From: Chrysopilus asiliformis
Lineage: Eukaryota; Arthropoda; Insecta; Diptera; Rhagionidae
Reading direction: 5' to 3'
NCBI GenBank assembly: GCA_964034945.1
Contig: OZ035960.1
Span: 67,972,994 to 68,036,993, forward strand
Length of the DNA: 64,000 nucleotides
In this document: one piece after another, positions 29,485-40,409 of the stretch
Position numbering within the stretch: the stretch's first letter is position 1
Layout: each line of letters opens with the position of its first letter
Translations under genes and position numbers: made by a program
Notes under the pieces: generated by a model
What the model was told of the DNA's origin: nothing
The model's input: only the letters and a program-made list of their open reading frames with translations
Databases searched by the model: none

Positions 29485-32400
29485 ATAGATAATATGAATG
29501 AAGCCGATGTACTCAGCCCCTAAAAGCACTTAGACCATCAGTTGGGTCCATTGTGCTTTGTTGTAGGGATCTGGCTATTACTAGCTTACTCATGCAAGAA
29601 TCTTCTGGATCCACTAATGAAGCTGTAAATTTTATTCGGAGGGATCTTACCGATGTCCAGTGGTTTTAAGAAGCGGCTGCCAAAGGTGTTTAGTCTGCGG
29701 TTTTGGAAGAAAGGACACAAGCAGAGATAGTGTTCTGCAGTTTCTTCCTCTGCGTCGCATAGGTCGCTCGAAAGCCTGATGTTGTGAAGGTGGTAGTTGA
29801 GTTTACTGTGACCCGTTAGTACGCTGACCAGCGGTCCAATACCAGTTCTCCCCAGACCTAGTACTTTTTTGGCCGTGGTTGGATTAGGTTCACAGCCAAA
29901 CTTTTTAGCTTGTCGTCCAACAGTTTCATTAGCCCACCTCGTCTTGTGTTGCTGTCTGCTGTATATATGTATCATTGCTTTGATTGTTGCTACTGAGATT
30001 AGCAGCGAAGGAGCAGGTCCTACAGGTAGGATATCAGCACCCTGTCTTGCTAATTTGTCTGCTTCTTCATTGCCTTGGATGTTGCTGTGTCCTGGGACCC
30101 ATATAAGGGATACAGTATTGTTACATGAAATCCTTTGAAGGTTAAGGAAGCATTCTTCCACAAGTTTTGATTTCATCTCTACGGAGTTCAACGCCATTAA
30201 TGCCGCTTGACTGTCAGAGAATATGTTGATCTCTTCGCCTATAGGATTGTTGTTACAAATTAGCATTGCACAAGTGGAAATTGCTACTATTTCAGCTTGA
30301 AACACAGTAACATTTTTCCCCAGAGGGATAGTTTCAGTAATATTATCGTATGCGGGTGTAGGATGAAAGACACCAGCACCCACCACCTCATTTCTGAGTG
30401 ATCCATCAGTAAACCAGCAGTTGCTTGTGAGAGGGACCATTTGACTGTTCCGATTCCATTCCTCTCTTGTTGGAAGAATCACCTTAAATTTCTTACCAAA
30501 GTGTAATTTTGCAATATGATAATCAATAGGCATTTCTGCCTCTGGTATCTTATTCGTTAGGTCATTCCAGATAGAAATGTGAGATTTGCTGCAGTTGCTG
30601 GATTTCCTTTGACCAGTAATGCTGAGTCTAAAGGCACAGAGCATAGCTTGCTCCTTGATGAATAAATCCAGTGGTAATAAGTTTAATATAACCTCCAATG
30701 TAGCTGTTGGGCACGATCTCATCGCACCAGTAATACTAATACACGCAAGTCTTTGGAGCTTATTGAGTTCGTTTTTGACAGAAGAAAGAGTTGTTCTTTT
30801 CCACCAGATTATAGCACCATAGGATACCATTGGTCTGATTACAGCAGTGTATAACCAGAGTACAATCTTCGGAGATAATCCCCAGGTACGGGATACGGCT
30901 CTTTTACATTGTACAAAGGCTGATATCGCTTTATTTACTTTGTTTGAGACATGTGATTTCCAATTGAGTTTTTTGTCGAAGATCACACCTAGAAATTTGG
31001 CTTCATTGTATAATTTCAGTTGAATGCCCTTAAGAGATGGCATTTTTAAATTGTCAATCTTACGTTTGTTTGTGAAAAGTACCGATTTGATTTTACTAGA
31101 GTTGATGGATAGACCAATATTGTCACACCACACGGAAACTTTCGTGATGGCCTCTGCTAGAATTTCACCAAGAGTGCTGAGGAACTTACCTGTAATAGAT
31201 ATTACTATATCATCCTATTGTTAGAATGCCTGAAGAGTTTAATGCGTGTAGTAGTTCATCTACTACAAGACACCATAATAATGGAGATAAAACTCCACCC
31301 TGAGGACAGCCTTTGACAGTCGAGACAGAAGCCTCATAGTCACCAATCTTCGTATTTATTTGTCTGCCGCGCAGCATATTGTAGATCCATCTTGTTATGG
31401 TTTGATTTATACCTTTGGATCTAAGTGCTTCTCTTATGGCTTGAAAGGAGGTGTTGTCAAAGGCACCCTCAATATCAATAAAGGTGCTTAAGACAAACTC
31501 ATTACAGGCCATACCTCTTTCAATGTGATATACCAGTTGATGAAGAGCTGCTTCAGTAGATTTGCCCTTTTGATAAGCAAACTGCATAGGATATAGAATC
31601 AACTTTGGTTGAAGCTCACTTCGCAGATGAACTTCCACCAGTCTTTCTAGGGTTTTTAGCAGAAAACTCGTGAGACTAATCGGCCTATACGATTTGGCTA
31701 AATAGTAGGATTGCTTACTAGCTTTTGGAATGAAAATTACTCTTACCTTGCCCCATGAACTTGGGATAAAGCCCGTTGCAATACAGGCTTTGTAGAGTTC
31801 CTGAAGGGGCAAAATTAATGAATCCATTCCTTTCTGCATAGCAGCCGGATAGATACCATCTGGGCCTGGAGATTTGAAAGGGGCGAAACTGTTTATAGCC
31901 CATGAGATTTTTTCTCTTGTAACAATTTTGTTGGCTGTCGCCCAATCAGCTGTAGCTGTGTCTATTTGAGATAAACTGGAATTATCTCGGAAAGGATAAT
32001 GTCCAGGGAAATGTGTATCAAGGAGGTGTATAGCTGCCTCCCTATCACTTGACGTGTAAATGCCTGACTCGATCTGGAAAGTAGTAGGTTGGTTGGTGGG
32101 GTCCTTAGCCAGGATTTTGTGAATTCTGGCAGCTTCAGGAACACTATCAACTTCACCGCAAAATTTTTTCCAGTGATTTCTTTTGGAGTTTCTTATGGAT
32201 TTCTTATAGCTACTTTGGAGATTACTAAAAATGTTCCATTGTTCTGCTGTGTTAACTCTTTTGGCTTTATTAAATTGTTTGCGTAACGCTTGTCTTAGTT
32301 TTTGTAGGTCAATGTTCCACCAGGTGGTTTTGTGATTCCCTCTGCTAGTGGATATTGGACATGCATTATGGAACTCCGTAACTATTGCTTCTTCGAGCTT

Positions 32401-32665
32401 TTTACTTTTTGTCTCAATGTTTTGGCAAGACAGTTCACCGAGCTCCCAGGAAGCAAGGGTTTGTTGCAGATTATTTGCAAATGCTGCCCAATCTGTTTTC
32501 CTAGGATTTCTGAATGATATGGGTTTTGAATCTTGAGAGAAATTTTGAAAGAAATTGCCCTGTGATCCGACGCAAGAATGTGATTGGATACATGCCAGTC
32601 ATCAATGCTGCTAAGGATATCAGGAGAGCAAAACGTAATGTCTATAATTTCTCGTCTGATTCTGA
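29485..32665 (-). mobile_element. 5'-truncated LINE (RNase H type), 11-bp TSD
   Basis: A 3,181-bp minus-strand non-LTR retrotransposon flanked by CTAAAGTAGAA (plus strand TTCTACTTTAG at 29474-29484 and 32666-32676). It contains the end of the endonuclease, the reverse transcriptase, and a C-terminal RNase H, pointing to the I/R1/LOA side of the LINE tree. It has no poly(A) tail; the 3' end reads 'tcattcatattatctat'. Truncation within the endonuclease is typical of incomplete target-primed reverse transcription. It is inserted into the gag gene of an older LTR element. Confidence 0.93.
29586..32665 (-). pseudogene. LINE ORF2: endonuclease end, reverse transcriptase, RNase H
   Basis: Minus strand, in order: endonuclease C-terminus ('FCSPDILSSIDDW', 'ASDHRAISF', near 32640-32560); a linker; RT motifs 'KSPGPDGIYPAAM' (about 31870), 'FIDIEGAFDNTSF' (about 31480) and 'GCPQGGVLSPLLW' (about 31310). 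The catalytic YADD region at about 31205-31215 is destroyed by a small deletion that also shifts the frame. It resumes with 'WCDNIGLSINSSK' (31133), thumb, and RNase H ('CWFTDGSL', 'FQAEIVAI', 'IFSDSQAAL', 'VPGHSNIQGNEEAD') and a C-terminal CCHC-like 'LCDAEEETAEHYLCLC'. Dead copy, but otherwise little damaged. Confidence 0.92.
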
Positions 32666-32676
32666 TTCTACTTTAG

Positions 32677-33233
32677 GTGTTGAAGTGCTAATTCGCGTTC
32701 CATCGAAGATTCCCTCGACAATTGTGGCACTAGTGGTTGTCTCCGCTTCGCTGTTTACATTTATTGCACTGCTGTTATTGTCGCTTGTTGTTGAGACGGA
32801 TGTTGATGTTTCCTGAGTTGAGTTGATGTCCTCTGCTGGTTTGTAGCTCTTACCGGATCTTAATTTGCCTGTCTGGTCTTCGTTGTCCTGGTTCATGTAT
32901 CCTTCTTCGGCTTCCAGCGTTGGTGCGCGTTCGCACCTTGTGGATTTCTAATGTGAGCAGGGATGAAGCTCATTAAAATTCCCTCGTTGTTGCGCGTTCG
33001 CAATATAATCTTGATTGTAGTTCAGTGGGTTCTCCCGATTAATGCCTATTTACGATGCGGAATCTTTCTGGTAAGGCTCTTCGGCGTTTAATTTCCAGTA
33101 AGACTCCAATATAGGAGTTCCAGTCACGGTTATGTGCTTCTGTTAAATTAGTTATTTCCGCTGTAGTTGCAGGCTCTGAGGCGGCTTCTTGTGCTCTTTC
33201 CGCCGTATTATTATTGTTTTCACTTGGTAGCAT
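32677..33233 (-). pseudogene. LTR-retrotransposon gag, N-terminal remnant
   Basis: Two minus frames: 33233-33039, starting with an ATG ('MLPSENNNN') and acidic/Ala-rich, and 32896-32677 (Ser/Thr-rich, 'TGKLRSGKSYKPAEDINS'). Between them the frame changes near 33050 and there is one stop near 32955. Downstream it joins the gag piece at 29473 across the LINE. It forms the start of the LTR element whose primer-binding site lies just upstream. Confidence 0.72.
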
Positions 33234-33275
33234 TCACTTTCTTTTAAACACGCAGGATCCGCTAACGTTTTTACC

Positions 33276-33294
33276 GGATCCTACCGGCTGCGCT
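33276..33294 (-). promoter_or_regulatory. Primer-binding site-like sequence of the second LTR element
   Basis: Minus strand AGCGCAGCCGGTAGGATCC lies between a candidate LTR edge (TGTTATATTA on plus at 33299) and the gag ATG. 'GCGCAGtCGGTAGgAT'-like primer sites are common in insect LTR elements. The far edge of this LTR could not be determined. Confidence 0.5.
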
Positions 33295-33458
33295 AAAATG
33301 TTATATTATTTTTTTAATGTTATATTATTTTTTTCTCACCTTTTATTAAGTAATGTTGTTTAGTGTAAAACAATGTTGTGTCCTTTTTTGTTACTTTTAT
33401 TTTGTACAATTTAATAACTTATACTTAATTATTTTTCTTGACTTGCTGCACAATGTTA
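33295..33458. other. Candidate LTR of the second element, edge only
   Basis: Starts TGTTATATTA on the plus strand next to the primer site; contains a direct repeat of 'atgttatattattttttt'. No second LTR is visible because the element's other end is missing. Confidence 0.35.
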
Positions 33459-34587
33459 TTAGCACAAAAAACATTTAAAATGTTAAAATTTTGTGTTGAG
33501 AACTGAGCGATGGGGTCTTTTGGTTATATTCAAAATACTTTAATAAAAAAGAGCCATATCCAGCCAAAAGGGTCAGTTGATGACAGTCACTCAGACATGA
33601 TTGATCTTATCAATTGCCGTGTGCCTGACGATTAGACTTGCGCGACTAAAAATATGAGTTTTGTGTACCTAACATTCGTTTTATAAATTTGTACATTTAC
33701 GAGCCTCAAAGCTTTCAACAATCCACTCTACAGACTTTTTGGTTTCTTATCAAAAGTATTGTACAGTACACTCACGATTATATGTACAGGAAATTTTAAG
33801 CTTTTTATTTAACAGAGTATTTATTCTGAAAAAGTCTAGTTTCTCCTTGGATGCTTACGCATCCTTGGACAATTTTTATGTGACAAATTTAATAAATATT
33901 AAGAGGTATTCATTTCGAATTGCGGTCAAATTAAAAATGCTTGATTGCATCCTAAAATGTGGCCTTTAGGCAATCGCCATAAAAAAAGGCAGATTTATAG
34001 GCGTGAGAAGGAGTGGTCAAATCTAATTAAGTTGGATGGAAGAGTTGTGTAAGAGTTTTTCTAGCATTTATAATTTTTTGACCTTACTCACCGTTTTCCA
34101 GAGAATCTCAAAAATATTTTCATTTGAACGAGAGTTTCTGTAAGGGTTGGATTAATTTTGCTCATCAACGAACTTAGTTTTCATTTTTTGAGAAAAGCTC
34201 TTTGTCAAATTTAAAGTTCCTAGCCAAACCTAGCACCCGGAATCGTACCCCTCAGAAAGCGTAATAAGGTCTCTAGTATATAGATGAACATTTCAACTAA
34301 CGGTTGTTTTTGGGTCAAGGAATCGTGAAATGAGTTTTGATTCGGTAATCTTTGTACAAATTTATGAAACGAATGTTAAGTACACAAAACTCATATTTTT
34401 AGTCGCGCAAGTCTAATCGTCAGGCACACGGCAATTGATTAGATCAATCATGTCTCAGTGACTGTCATCAACTGACCCTTATGGCTGGATATGGCTCTTT
34501 TTTATTAAAGTATTTTGAATATAACCAAAAGACCCCATCGCTCAGTTCTCAACACAAAATTTTAACATTTTAAATGTTTTTTTGTGC
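33459..34587. mobile_element. Foldback element with about 234-bp inverted arms
   Basis: Left arm 33459-33694 and right arm 34354-34587 are about 95% identical inverted repeats ('gcacaaaaaacatttaaaat' outside, 'aaatttgtac' inside). The 660-bp centre has no recognised gene. Arms contain 'ccgtgtgcctgacgattaga' and 'gagccatatccagcc'. Whether this is a separate foldback transposon or two head-to-head LTR pieces of the adjacent element is unclear. Confidence 0.75.
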
Positions 34588-34679
34588 GATATGGAATTTT
34601 TTTGCTCCTTTATAATTTATGAAAGTAATGACATCTCACTCTCTCTTTCGGCGCTACTAATGTCTCTCACCAGAGACAG

Positions 34680-34800
34680 AGATCCCTACACAGTCTTATC
34701 AATTTATTTGGGATACCGAGATCTCTCATGACTTTATAAAGTTCTACCCTGACTAGGCTATCATAGGAGGTTTTAAAGTCTATGAATATGTGTTTTACTT
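34680..34800 (-). pseudogene. LINE reverse transcriptase scrap (motif A region)
   Basis: Minus strand reads 'HIFIDFKTSYDSLVRVELY' then 'LGIPNKLIRLCR', the motif A neighbourhood of a LINE reverse transcriptase. It lies downstream of a more C-terminal RT piece on the same strand, so order is scrambled and two LINE fragments are likely. Confidence 0.75.
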
Positions 34801-34825
34801 ACCTCGTATGCGTAGAGTGCATAGT

Positions 34826-35285
34826 CTATCTGATACAGCTTGAAATCCGATAACAGTAAATAAGAATCGGTTTTATCAACTGCTTATATAAGAGCATCCT
34901 TGTCATTGGAGAAAGCATGCTTTTCGGGTGCATTAACGAGGCGATAGACATATAAGCTTTATTTGCTTTTCTTAGGGATTCCTTAACATGGTCATTGAAC
35001 TTTAAGAGCTTATTAAAATTGACACCCAGATATCTAATCTTATCCTTGGGCCGAAGTTCTCGACCACCCAGAGAGATAGAGAGGTTAGAACATATTTTGG
35101 CAGTACCCGATGGACCCCTTCCAGACGCGTTTCTAAAGTGAATTAGCTTTGACTTATTACTATTAATTGCAATGCCCCATGAGTCATAATACTCCTTGAT
35201 CTCATCCAGATGGAGCTGCACAAAACGGGCAGCGACTTTTGGATCTCTGTTTGACGAAAAAATATCAATTGTTGCCTAATATAGC
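34826..35285 (-). pseudogene. LINE reverse transcriptase scrap (thumb region)
   Basis: Minus frame 'LHLDEIKEYYDSWGIAINSN', 'KIRYLGVNFNKLLKFNDHVK', 'MLLYKQLIKPILIYCY' is the post-YADD palm/thumb part of a Jockey-like LINE. About 20 further codons upstream (to about 35285) fit. Both ends are truncated. Confidence 0.85.
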
Positions 35286-35611
35286 GTAGAGTTGTTGAAA
35301 TTTTATGAGTACCAAACGAATTTAACACTCGTATTTTTTTAAAGTTGTTCAATTTAACATGCTTTTGACTGAAATGTGAGATTCGAACAAAAAATAATTT
35401 CTACACATTGTTTGAAAATTTCATGGTTATGGTCAGGAAATAAGATTCAAATCCCTATGCTAGTTTTCCTAGAAAAGTACCGTGCCCGTATTCTGTCTTT
35501 CCCACTGAAAAATAATATATTTGTCTCTTTCTAGTTTTCTGCAAAATTTTATGACGTCTGTTACCAAATTTTTTTTCGTGTAAAAATTAGAAGAAAAATT
35601 TTTTTTTTTAA
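35286..35611. other. No gene seen
   Basis: AT-rich sequence between the LINE scrap and the palindrome element; nothing recognised. Confidence 0.5.
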
Positions 35612-36550
35612 AAAAGCTTTTATTAAAAAAGAATGCACTAAAAAGAAAAAAATAATTTTCTGGACGCCGTGTATCACAAATATAAAAGCTTTTTAAAAGC
35701 GAGATAAATTTTTATTTTATTGTTTTATGCTTTATCTCGCTTTTTAAAAGCTTTTATATTTGTGATACACAGCGTCCAGAAAATTATTTTTTTTAGTGCA
35801 TTCTTTTTTAATAAAAGCTTTTTTTTTAAAAAAATTTTTTGATTTTTTTTATTTTGTTCTTTTTAGTCTTCGAATATATATCCTTACATTTGAGATGTCC
35901 TTACAGGCTTTTTAACTTGAGAATCGTATTCAGCGACCCCAAAAACCCCCAGAATAGATTTTTCTCCGGAAAATTTGGAGAAAGAGATAATCACGTTATC
36001 CTTACAGGACCTTCCGTTATCCTTACAGACTTTTTAATGGCAGATTCGGATTTAGCGACCTCAAAAACCCCCAGAATAGATTTTTTTCCGGAAAATTTGG
36101 AGAAAAGGATAATCACGGTATCCTTACAGGACCTTCCGTTATCCTTACAGATTTTTTAATGACAGATTCGGATTCAGCGACCCCAAAAACTCCCAGAATA
36201 GATTTTTTTCTGGAAAATTTGGAGAAAAGGATAATCACGTTATCCTTACAGGACCTTCCGTTATCCTTACAGACTTTTTAATGACAGATTCGGATTCAGC
36301 GACCCCAAAAACCCCCAGAATAGATTTTTTTCCGGAAAATTTGGAGAAAAGGATAATCACGTTATCCTTACAGGACCTTCTGTTATCCGTACAAGGACGA
36401 AGTAGTGAAAATATTGTATTGTCATCGGACTTATATAAGTGTGCAAAATTTCAAGTCAATCGGACAAGTGGAAGTGGGTCAAAATTGGGTTGCAAGATTT
36501 GACCTGACAGACAAACAAACAAACACGAAGGCAAGCTAAATAAAAGCTTT
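35612..36550. mobile_element. Palindrome-plus-minisatellite element, copy 2
   Basis: Same as 3921-4989: near-perfect palindrome (35612-35825), four 122-bp-type units (about 35890-36390), and the tail 'cacgaaggcaagctaaataa' ending in aagctttt. About 130 bp, roughly one unit, shorter than copy 1. Its flanks differ from copy 1, so this is a genuine separate insertion. Confidence 0.88.
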
Positions 36551-37278
36551 TAAAAAGACAACCATTTACCATATAAATTTTTTCCAATAATAAATTTTTT
36601 TTCCAATAATACAAATTCTTGATTTCGGAAATCTTATAGCAAATTTTATTAATATTTCTAATAGCAAATTTTATTATTTCATACAAATGTTTCAAAATTA
36701 CCCGCAAAATCAAAATTGCATGCCAGACACACACATAACATGTCATGCCTTAATAAGATTTCACTGGGTTTTTTTTTTATTAATAATCATGCCTTTAAAG
36801 GTTTCAGTGGAATCTTAGGAAAAAAATATTGATGAAATCGGGCGAAAAGTGAAATCGGGTTTTCAAAAGTGGTACTTAGAAAAAGTGTCCGCGTTTTAAA
36901 AGTGGTTTTTGTGAAAGAAGGGCATTAAAGTAATACCCTCGTGTGATTTTGAAATCGGATTAAAGTGTTAAACGCAAATAAAGTGCAAAAACGTCCAACG
37001 TTTGACGTTTCTCAACTAGTGTTCCACAAAGTAATGCTTTTGTAGTTTGGTCCTCAACACATGCCAACTACCGTCAGCATTGATTATCAATGGTAAAATA
37101 CAATTCTCTTTCTTCAAATATTCACATCGAATTTAATAAAAAGAACAAATCGTGATACTTTATATTAATCATGGCTCACATCACCAAAACGGTTTTCTCT
37201 CTGGCTATCACGACACTAAAGGATATTGGAATCCTTGGTACACAATTAATATTATATTCACTTATTTCCCAATTTTGT
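36551..37278. other. No gene seen
   Basis: AT-rich sequence with no recognised feature; 'ttaataagatttcactggg' (36751) and 'aggtttcagtggaatctta' (36798) form a weak inverted pair. Confidence 0.45.
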
Positions 37279-37313
37279 GTTCCGTACACGGAATATATTT
37301 CCGTGTACGGAAC
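37279..37313. repeat. Perfect 15-bp stem palindrome
   Basis: GTTCCGTACACGGAA and its exact complement separated by TATAT. Each arm is itself partly self-complementary (TTCCGTACACGGAA), so alternative small hairpins are possible. It occurs once in the window and is not part of a recognised element. Confidence 0.9.
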
Positions 37314-37439
37314 TCGCGTAATTCGTTTGATCACCGTTTTTACTCTACTCGATTAGATCTGACTGACTACTGCCGACTCCACGCATGCTTCGGTGGCTGC
37401 CGATATTCAAACCGCCCACGGGCTGATCGATATTTTCTT

Positions 37440-37730
37440 ATCAATCATTCGCGGTTGTCTTTTGTTTGCCGAATTGGCGAAATTAAAGGGCTTTCTGTGA
37501 TTTCGCGTGTCATTTGATATCGTGAACACTTGCGCGAAAATCATTGTTGATTTTATTTAAAGTGTGGAATTTTCATTCCACAGCGTTCATATTTTCTTGG
37601 ATTGCCGAATTGGCAAAATTGCTTTCAAAACTTTCTTTGATTCACAGTGTCATTTGGCACTGAAATTTAATAATGCCCGGAAATCGTTGTTGATTTCATT
37701 TGAACTGTGGAATTTTTATTCCACAACATT
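37440..37730 (+). repeat. Diverged tandem duplication with paired GTGGAAT hairpins
   Basis: Two units of about 140 bp share 'tgccgaattggc', 'cgttgttgatttcattt'-type phrases and end in hairpins GTGGAATTTTCATTCCAC (about 37562) and GTGGAATTTTTATTCCAC (about 37706). The arms are kept while the loops differ. Confidence 0.7.
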
Positions 37731-38270
37731 AATAGTAAGAAATATATTGTTAAATTATTTTCATCTTCAACAATAAAAACAAAAATAAATTCATCACAGA
37801 AAAATAATCACAAATTCATTTGAATATAATTTTTTCACACTAAAATACGACGTGTGCAGTACAGACAAATCTCGATTTATGTAAATGCTCGAAAAAATCT
37901 TTGTTCTTCATTATAAATGAAAGTTATGACTAGGGCTGCTAAAAATATACATTTGCATATTTCTTCTCGTTATTATTTCGGCTCCGGGAGTTTTTTATTC
38001 ATCCGAATCAATAAGTTTAGAAGCGAATGAAGGTCACTTGTTGTTGCATATTTCGCATATTTGACACGTTAGTGCATATTTGCATATAACTGCATATCTA
38101 GTTGCATATTTTACAACTTTCATGAAAACCAAATTTTTTTTTGTAGGGTTGGACCGGGCTTGTTAAATTATCGGGCATGTTGAATTACCGGGCATGTTGA
38201 ATTATTGCCAGATTTAAAAAAACTACTCAGTCAATTTTAGTATGTTGTTAGTACTGATGTCCTCTACTTG
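37731..38270. other. No gene seen; AT-rich
   Basis: Includes clustered 'gcatattt' phrases (37950-38110) and a small direct repeat 'tcgggcatgttgaatta' (38171, 38190). No coding or RNA signal. Confidence 0.45.
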
Positions 38271-38760
38271 CCATCTATATATTTAAAAGGCAAAGCGATT
38301 TTGTATGGATTTCTTTCGACAGAGCTCCTGCAGTTCTATTGAATCGATTTTGATGATTCTTTTTTTTTAAATGAAAGCTCTATAGCTGTAGATATGTCCG
38401 TTTTACTTTTTTTTTCAATTTTTAATAATACTTTATTAATTATTTGCCTTTCAAAATTAAAAATATGCCGCTAACTAAGTCTTCAATGTTAACACGACAT
38501 TCCGTACTGTCTGATCAGCGCAGTGAGATAGAAGGTCGACTACCATGCGCCAAGCACCGGGTTCAATTCTCATCGGTGACAAAATTCTTTTTTTTTTCTT
38601 TTCAAATTTTTTTTTTAAATTTTTTACTTTTATTAATATTTTATTACTTAATTTATCTTTGTTTACATTTTTACTCCTGAATAAGTGTTAGACTACAATG
38701 CGCCAGATGTGCGGGTTCGATTCTGAGTGGTGACAAAATGTTTTTTTTAAATTTTTTTTT
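38271..38760 (+). repeat. SINE-like module behind a Helitron-type start
   Basis: 'tctatatatttaaaaggcaa' follows an A at 38271; the same sequence opens the copies at 60785 and, variant, 57088 and 2694. A tRNA-like stretch follows at 38514-38585: A-box-like 'cagcgcagtgagat', then 'ccgggttcaattct' about 45 nt on, closed by 'catcggtgac' which pairs with 'gcaccgg'. A second B-box copy is at 38688-38738 ('gcgggttcgattct'). Reads as a tRNA-derived SINE fused to or captured by a Helitron-type element. Confidence 0.55.
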
Positions 38761-38934
38761 AACCTTAAATTACTTATTTTATTTATATTATACTTCTTTA
38801 GGCGCGTTGGGCGATTTTTGGATGGGTAAAATCTCATGAGTTCGCGTCACCGACATGCTAATTTAACAGCTTAAGAATGCTGATTCACTTTCATTTGATT
38901 TTTTTATCCAGAAAAAATCGATTTTTTTTTGAAA

Positions 38935-39037
38935 ATGTCATACAGCAAAATAACAAAAAAAACGATTTTTTTTGGAAAATATGATACGGTAAAATAAAAT
39001 GAGACAGAAAATTTCTGAACAGCACGTGACTTTGTTA
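38935..39037 (+). repeat. 88-bp tandem repeat, left part split by Helitron copy 2
   Basis: Units of about 88 bp ('aaaatgagacagaaaatttc', 'gaacagcacgtgactttgtt', 'aaaaatcgatttttttt'). The array continues at 55549-55960 after the Helitron; joined, about six units. Confidence 0.9.
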
Positions 39038-39119
39038 TCTATATATATAAAAATGGATGTTTGTCTGTTTGTCTGTCTGTCTGTTTGTTTGAGATTACAA
39101 AACTCAAAAACTACTGGAC

Positions 39120-40409
39120 CGATTTTTACGCGGTTTTTGCAAAATGATCTGCGTTGCCAGGGGCAAGGAAAATATCCTTTTTCCCATTTTTCCCCGGAAA
39201 AATTTGCATTATAGGGTTTTTGGGGTCGCTGATCACGAATCCGGTATTAGATTTTCAAAATTCGAAACGGAAGATCCTGTAAGGATAATGAAAATATCCT
39301 TTTTCCCATTTCTTCCCGGAAAAATTTGCATTATAGGGTTTTTGGGGTCGGTGATCACGAATCCGGTATTAGATTTTCAAAATTCGAAACGGAAGGTCCT
39401 GTAAGGATAAATATCCTTTTTCCCATTTTTCCTCGGAAAAATCGGCATAAGGGGGTTTTTGGGGTCGCTGATCACGAATCCGGTATTAGATTTTAAAAAA
39501 TTCGAAACGGGAGGTCCTGTAAGGATAACGAGAATGTCCTTTTTCCCGTTTTTCCCGAAAAAATTGGTATTAAGGGGTTTTCAGGGTCGCTGATTACGAA
39601 TCCGGCGTTTCAGTTTCAATAACACTAACGAAAGGTCCTGTAAGGATTACGTTGATTTTCAAGTTTTTTTAAGTTGGTTTTTTGGCATTCTAAATCCATG
39701 TGTAAGAAAATGGATGTTGGTATAGATGTATGTATGAGATTAATATACTCAAAAACTACTGGACCGATTTTTACGCGGTTTTTGCAAAATGATCTGCGTT
39801 GCCAGGGGCAAGGAAAATATCCTTTTTCCCATTTTTCCCCGGAAAAATTTGCATTATAGGGTTTTTGGGGTCGCTGATCACGAATCCGGTATTAGATTTT
39901 CAAAATTCGAAACGGAAGATCCTGTAAGGATAATGAAAATATCCTTTTTCCCATTTCTTCCCGGAAAAATTTGCATTATAGGGTTTTTGGGGTCGGTGAT
40001 CACGAATCCGGTATTAGATTTTCAAAATTCGAAACGGAAGGTCCTGTAAGGATAAATATCCTTTTTCCCATTTTTCCTCGGAAAAATCGGCATAAGGGGG
40101 TTTTTGGGGTCGCTGATCACGAATCCGGTATTAGATTTTAAAAAATTCGAAACGGGAGGTCCTGTAAGGATAACGAGAATGTCCTTTTTCCCGTTTTTCC
40201 CGAAAAAATTGGTATTAAGGGGTTTTCAGGGTCGCTGATTACGAATCCGGCGTTTCAGTTTCAATAACACTAACGAAAGGTCCTGTAAGGATTACGTTGA
40301 TTTTCAAGTTTTTTTAAGTTGGTTTTTTGGCATTCTAAATCCATGTGTAAGAAAATGGATGTTGGTATAGATGTATGTATGAGATTAATATACTCAAAAA
40401 CTACTGGAC
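39120..40409 (+). repeat. 645-bp tandem duplication of head plus minisatellite
   Basis: Sequence from about 39120 repeats at a 645-bp offset (for example 39144 and 39789; 39674 and 40319). Each copy holds the head phrase 'gatctgcgttgccaggggca' and four to five 122-bp units. Confidence 0.9.

Noticed and set aside
37152..37517. 121-codon plus frame as a gene
   Set aside because: It spans the palindrome and diverged repeats, has no recognisable motif, and composition is that of AT-rich noncoding sequence.
38514..38585. Functional tRNA gene
   Set aside because: The acceptor stem and anticodon arm do not form; only A- and B-box-like stretches and a T-arm-like pairing are visible.
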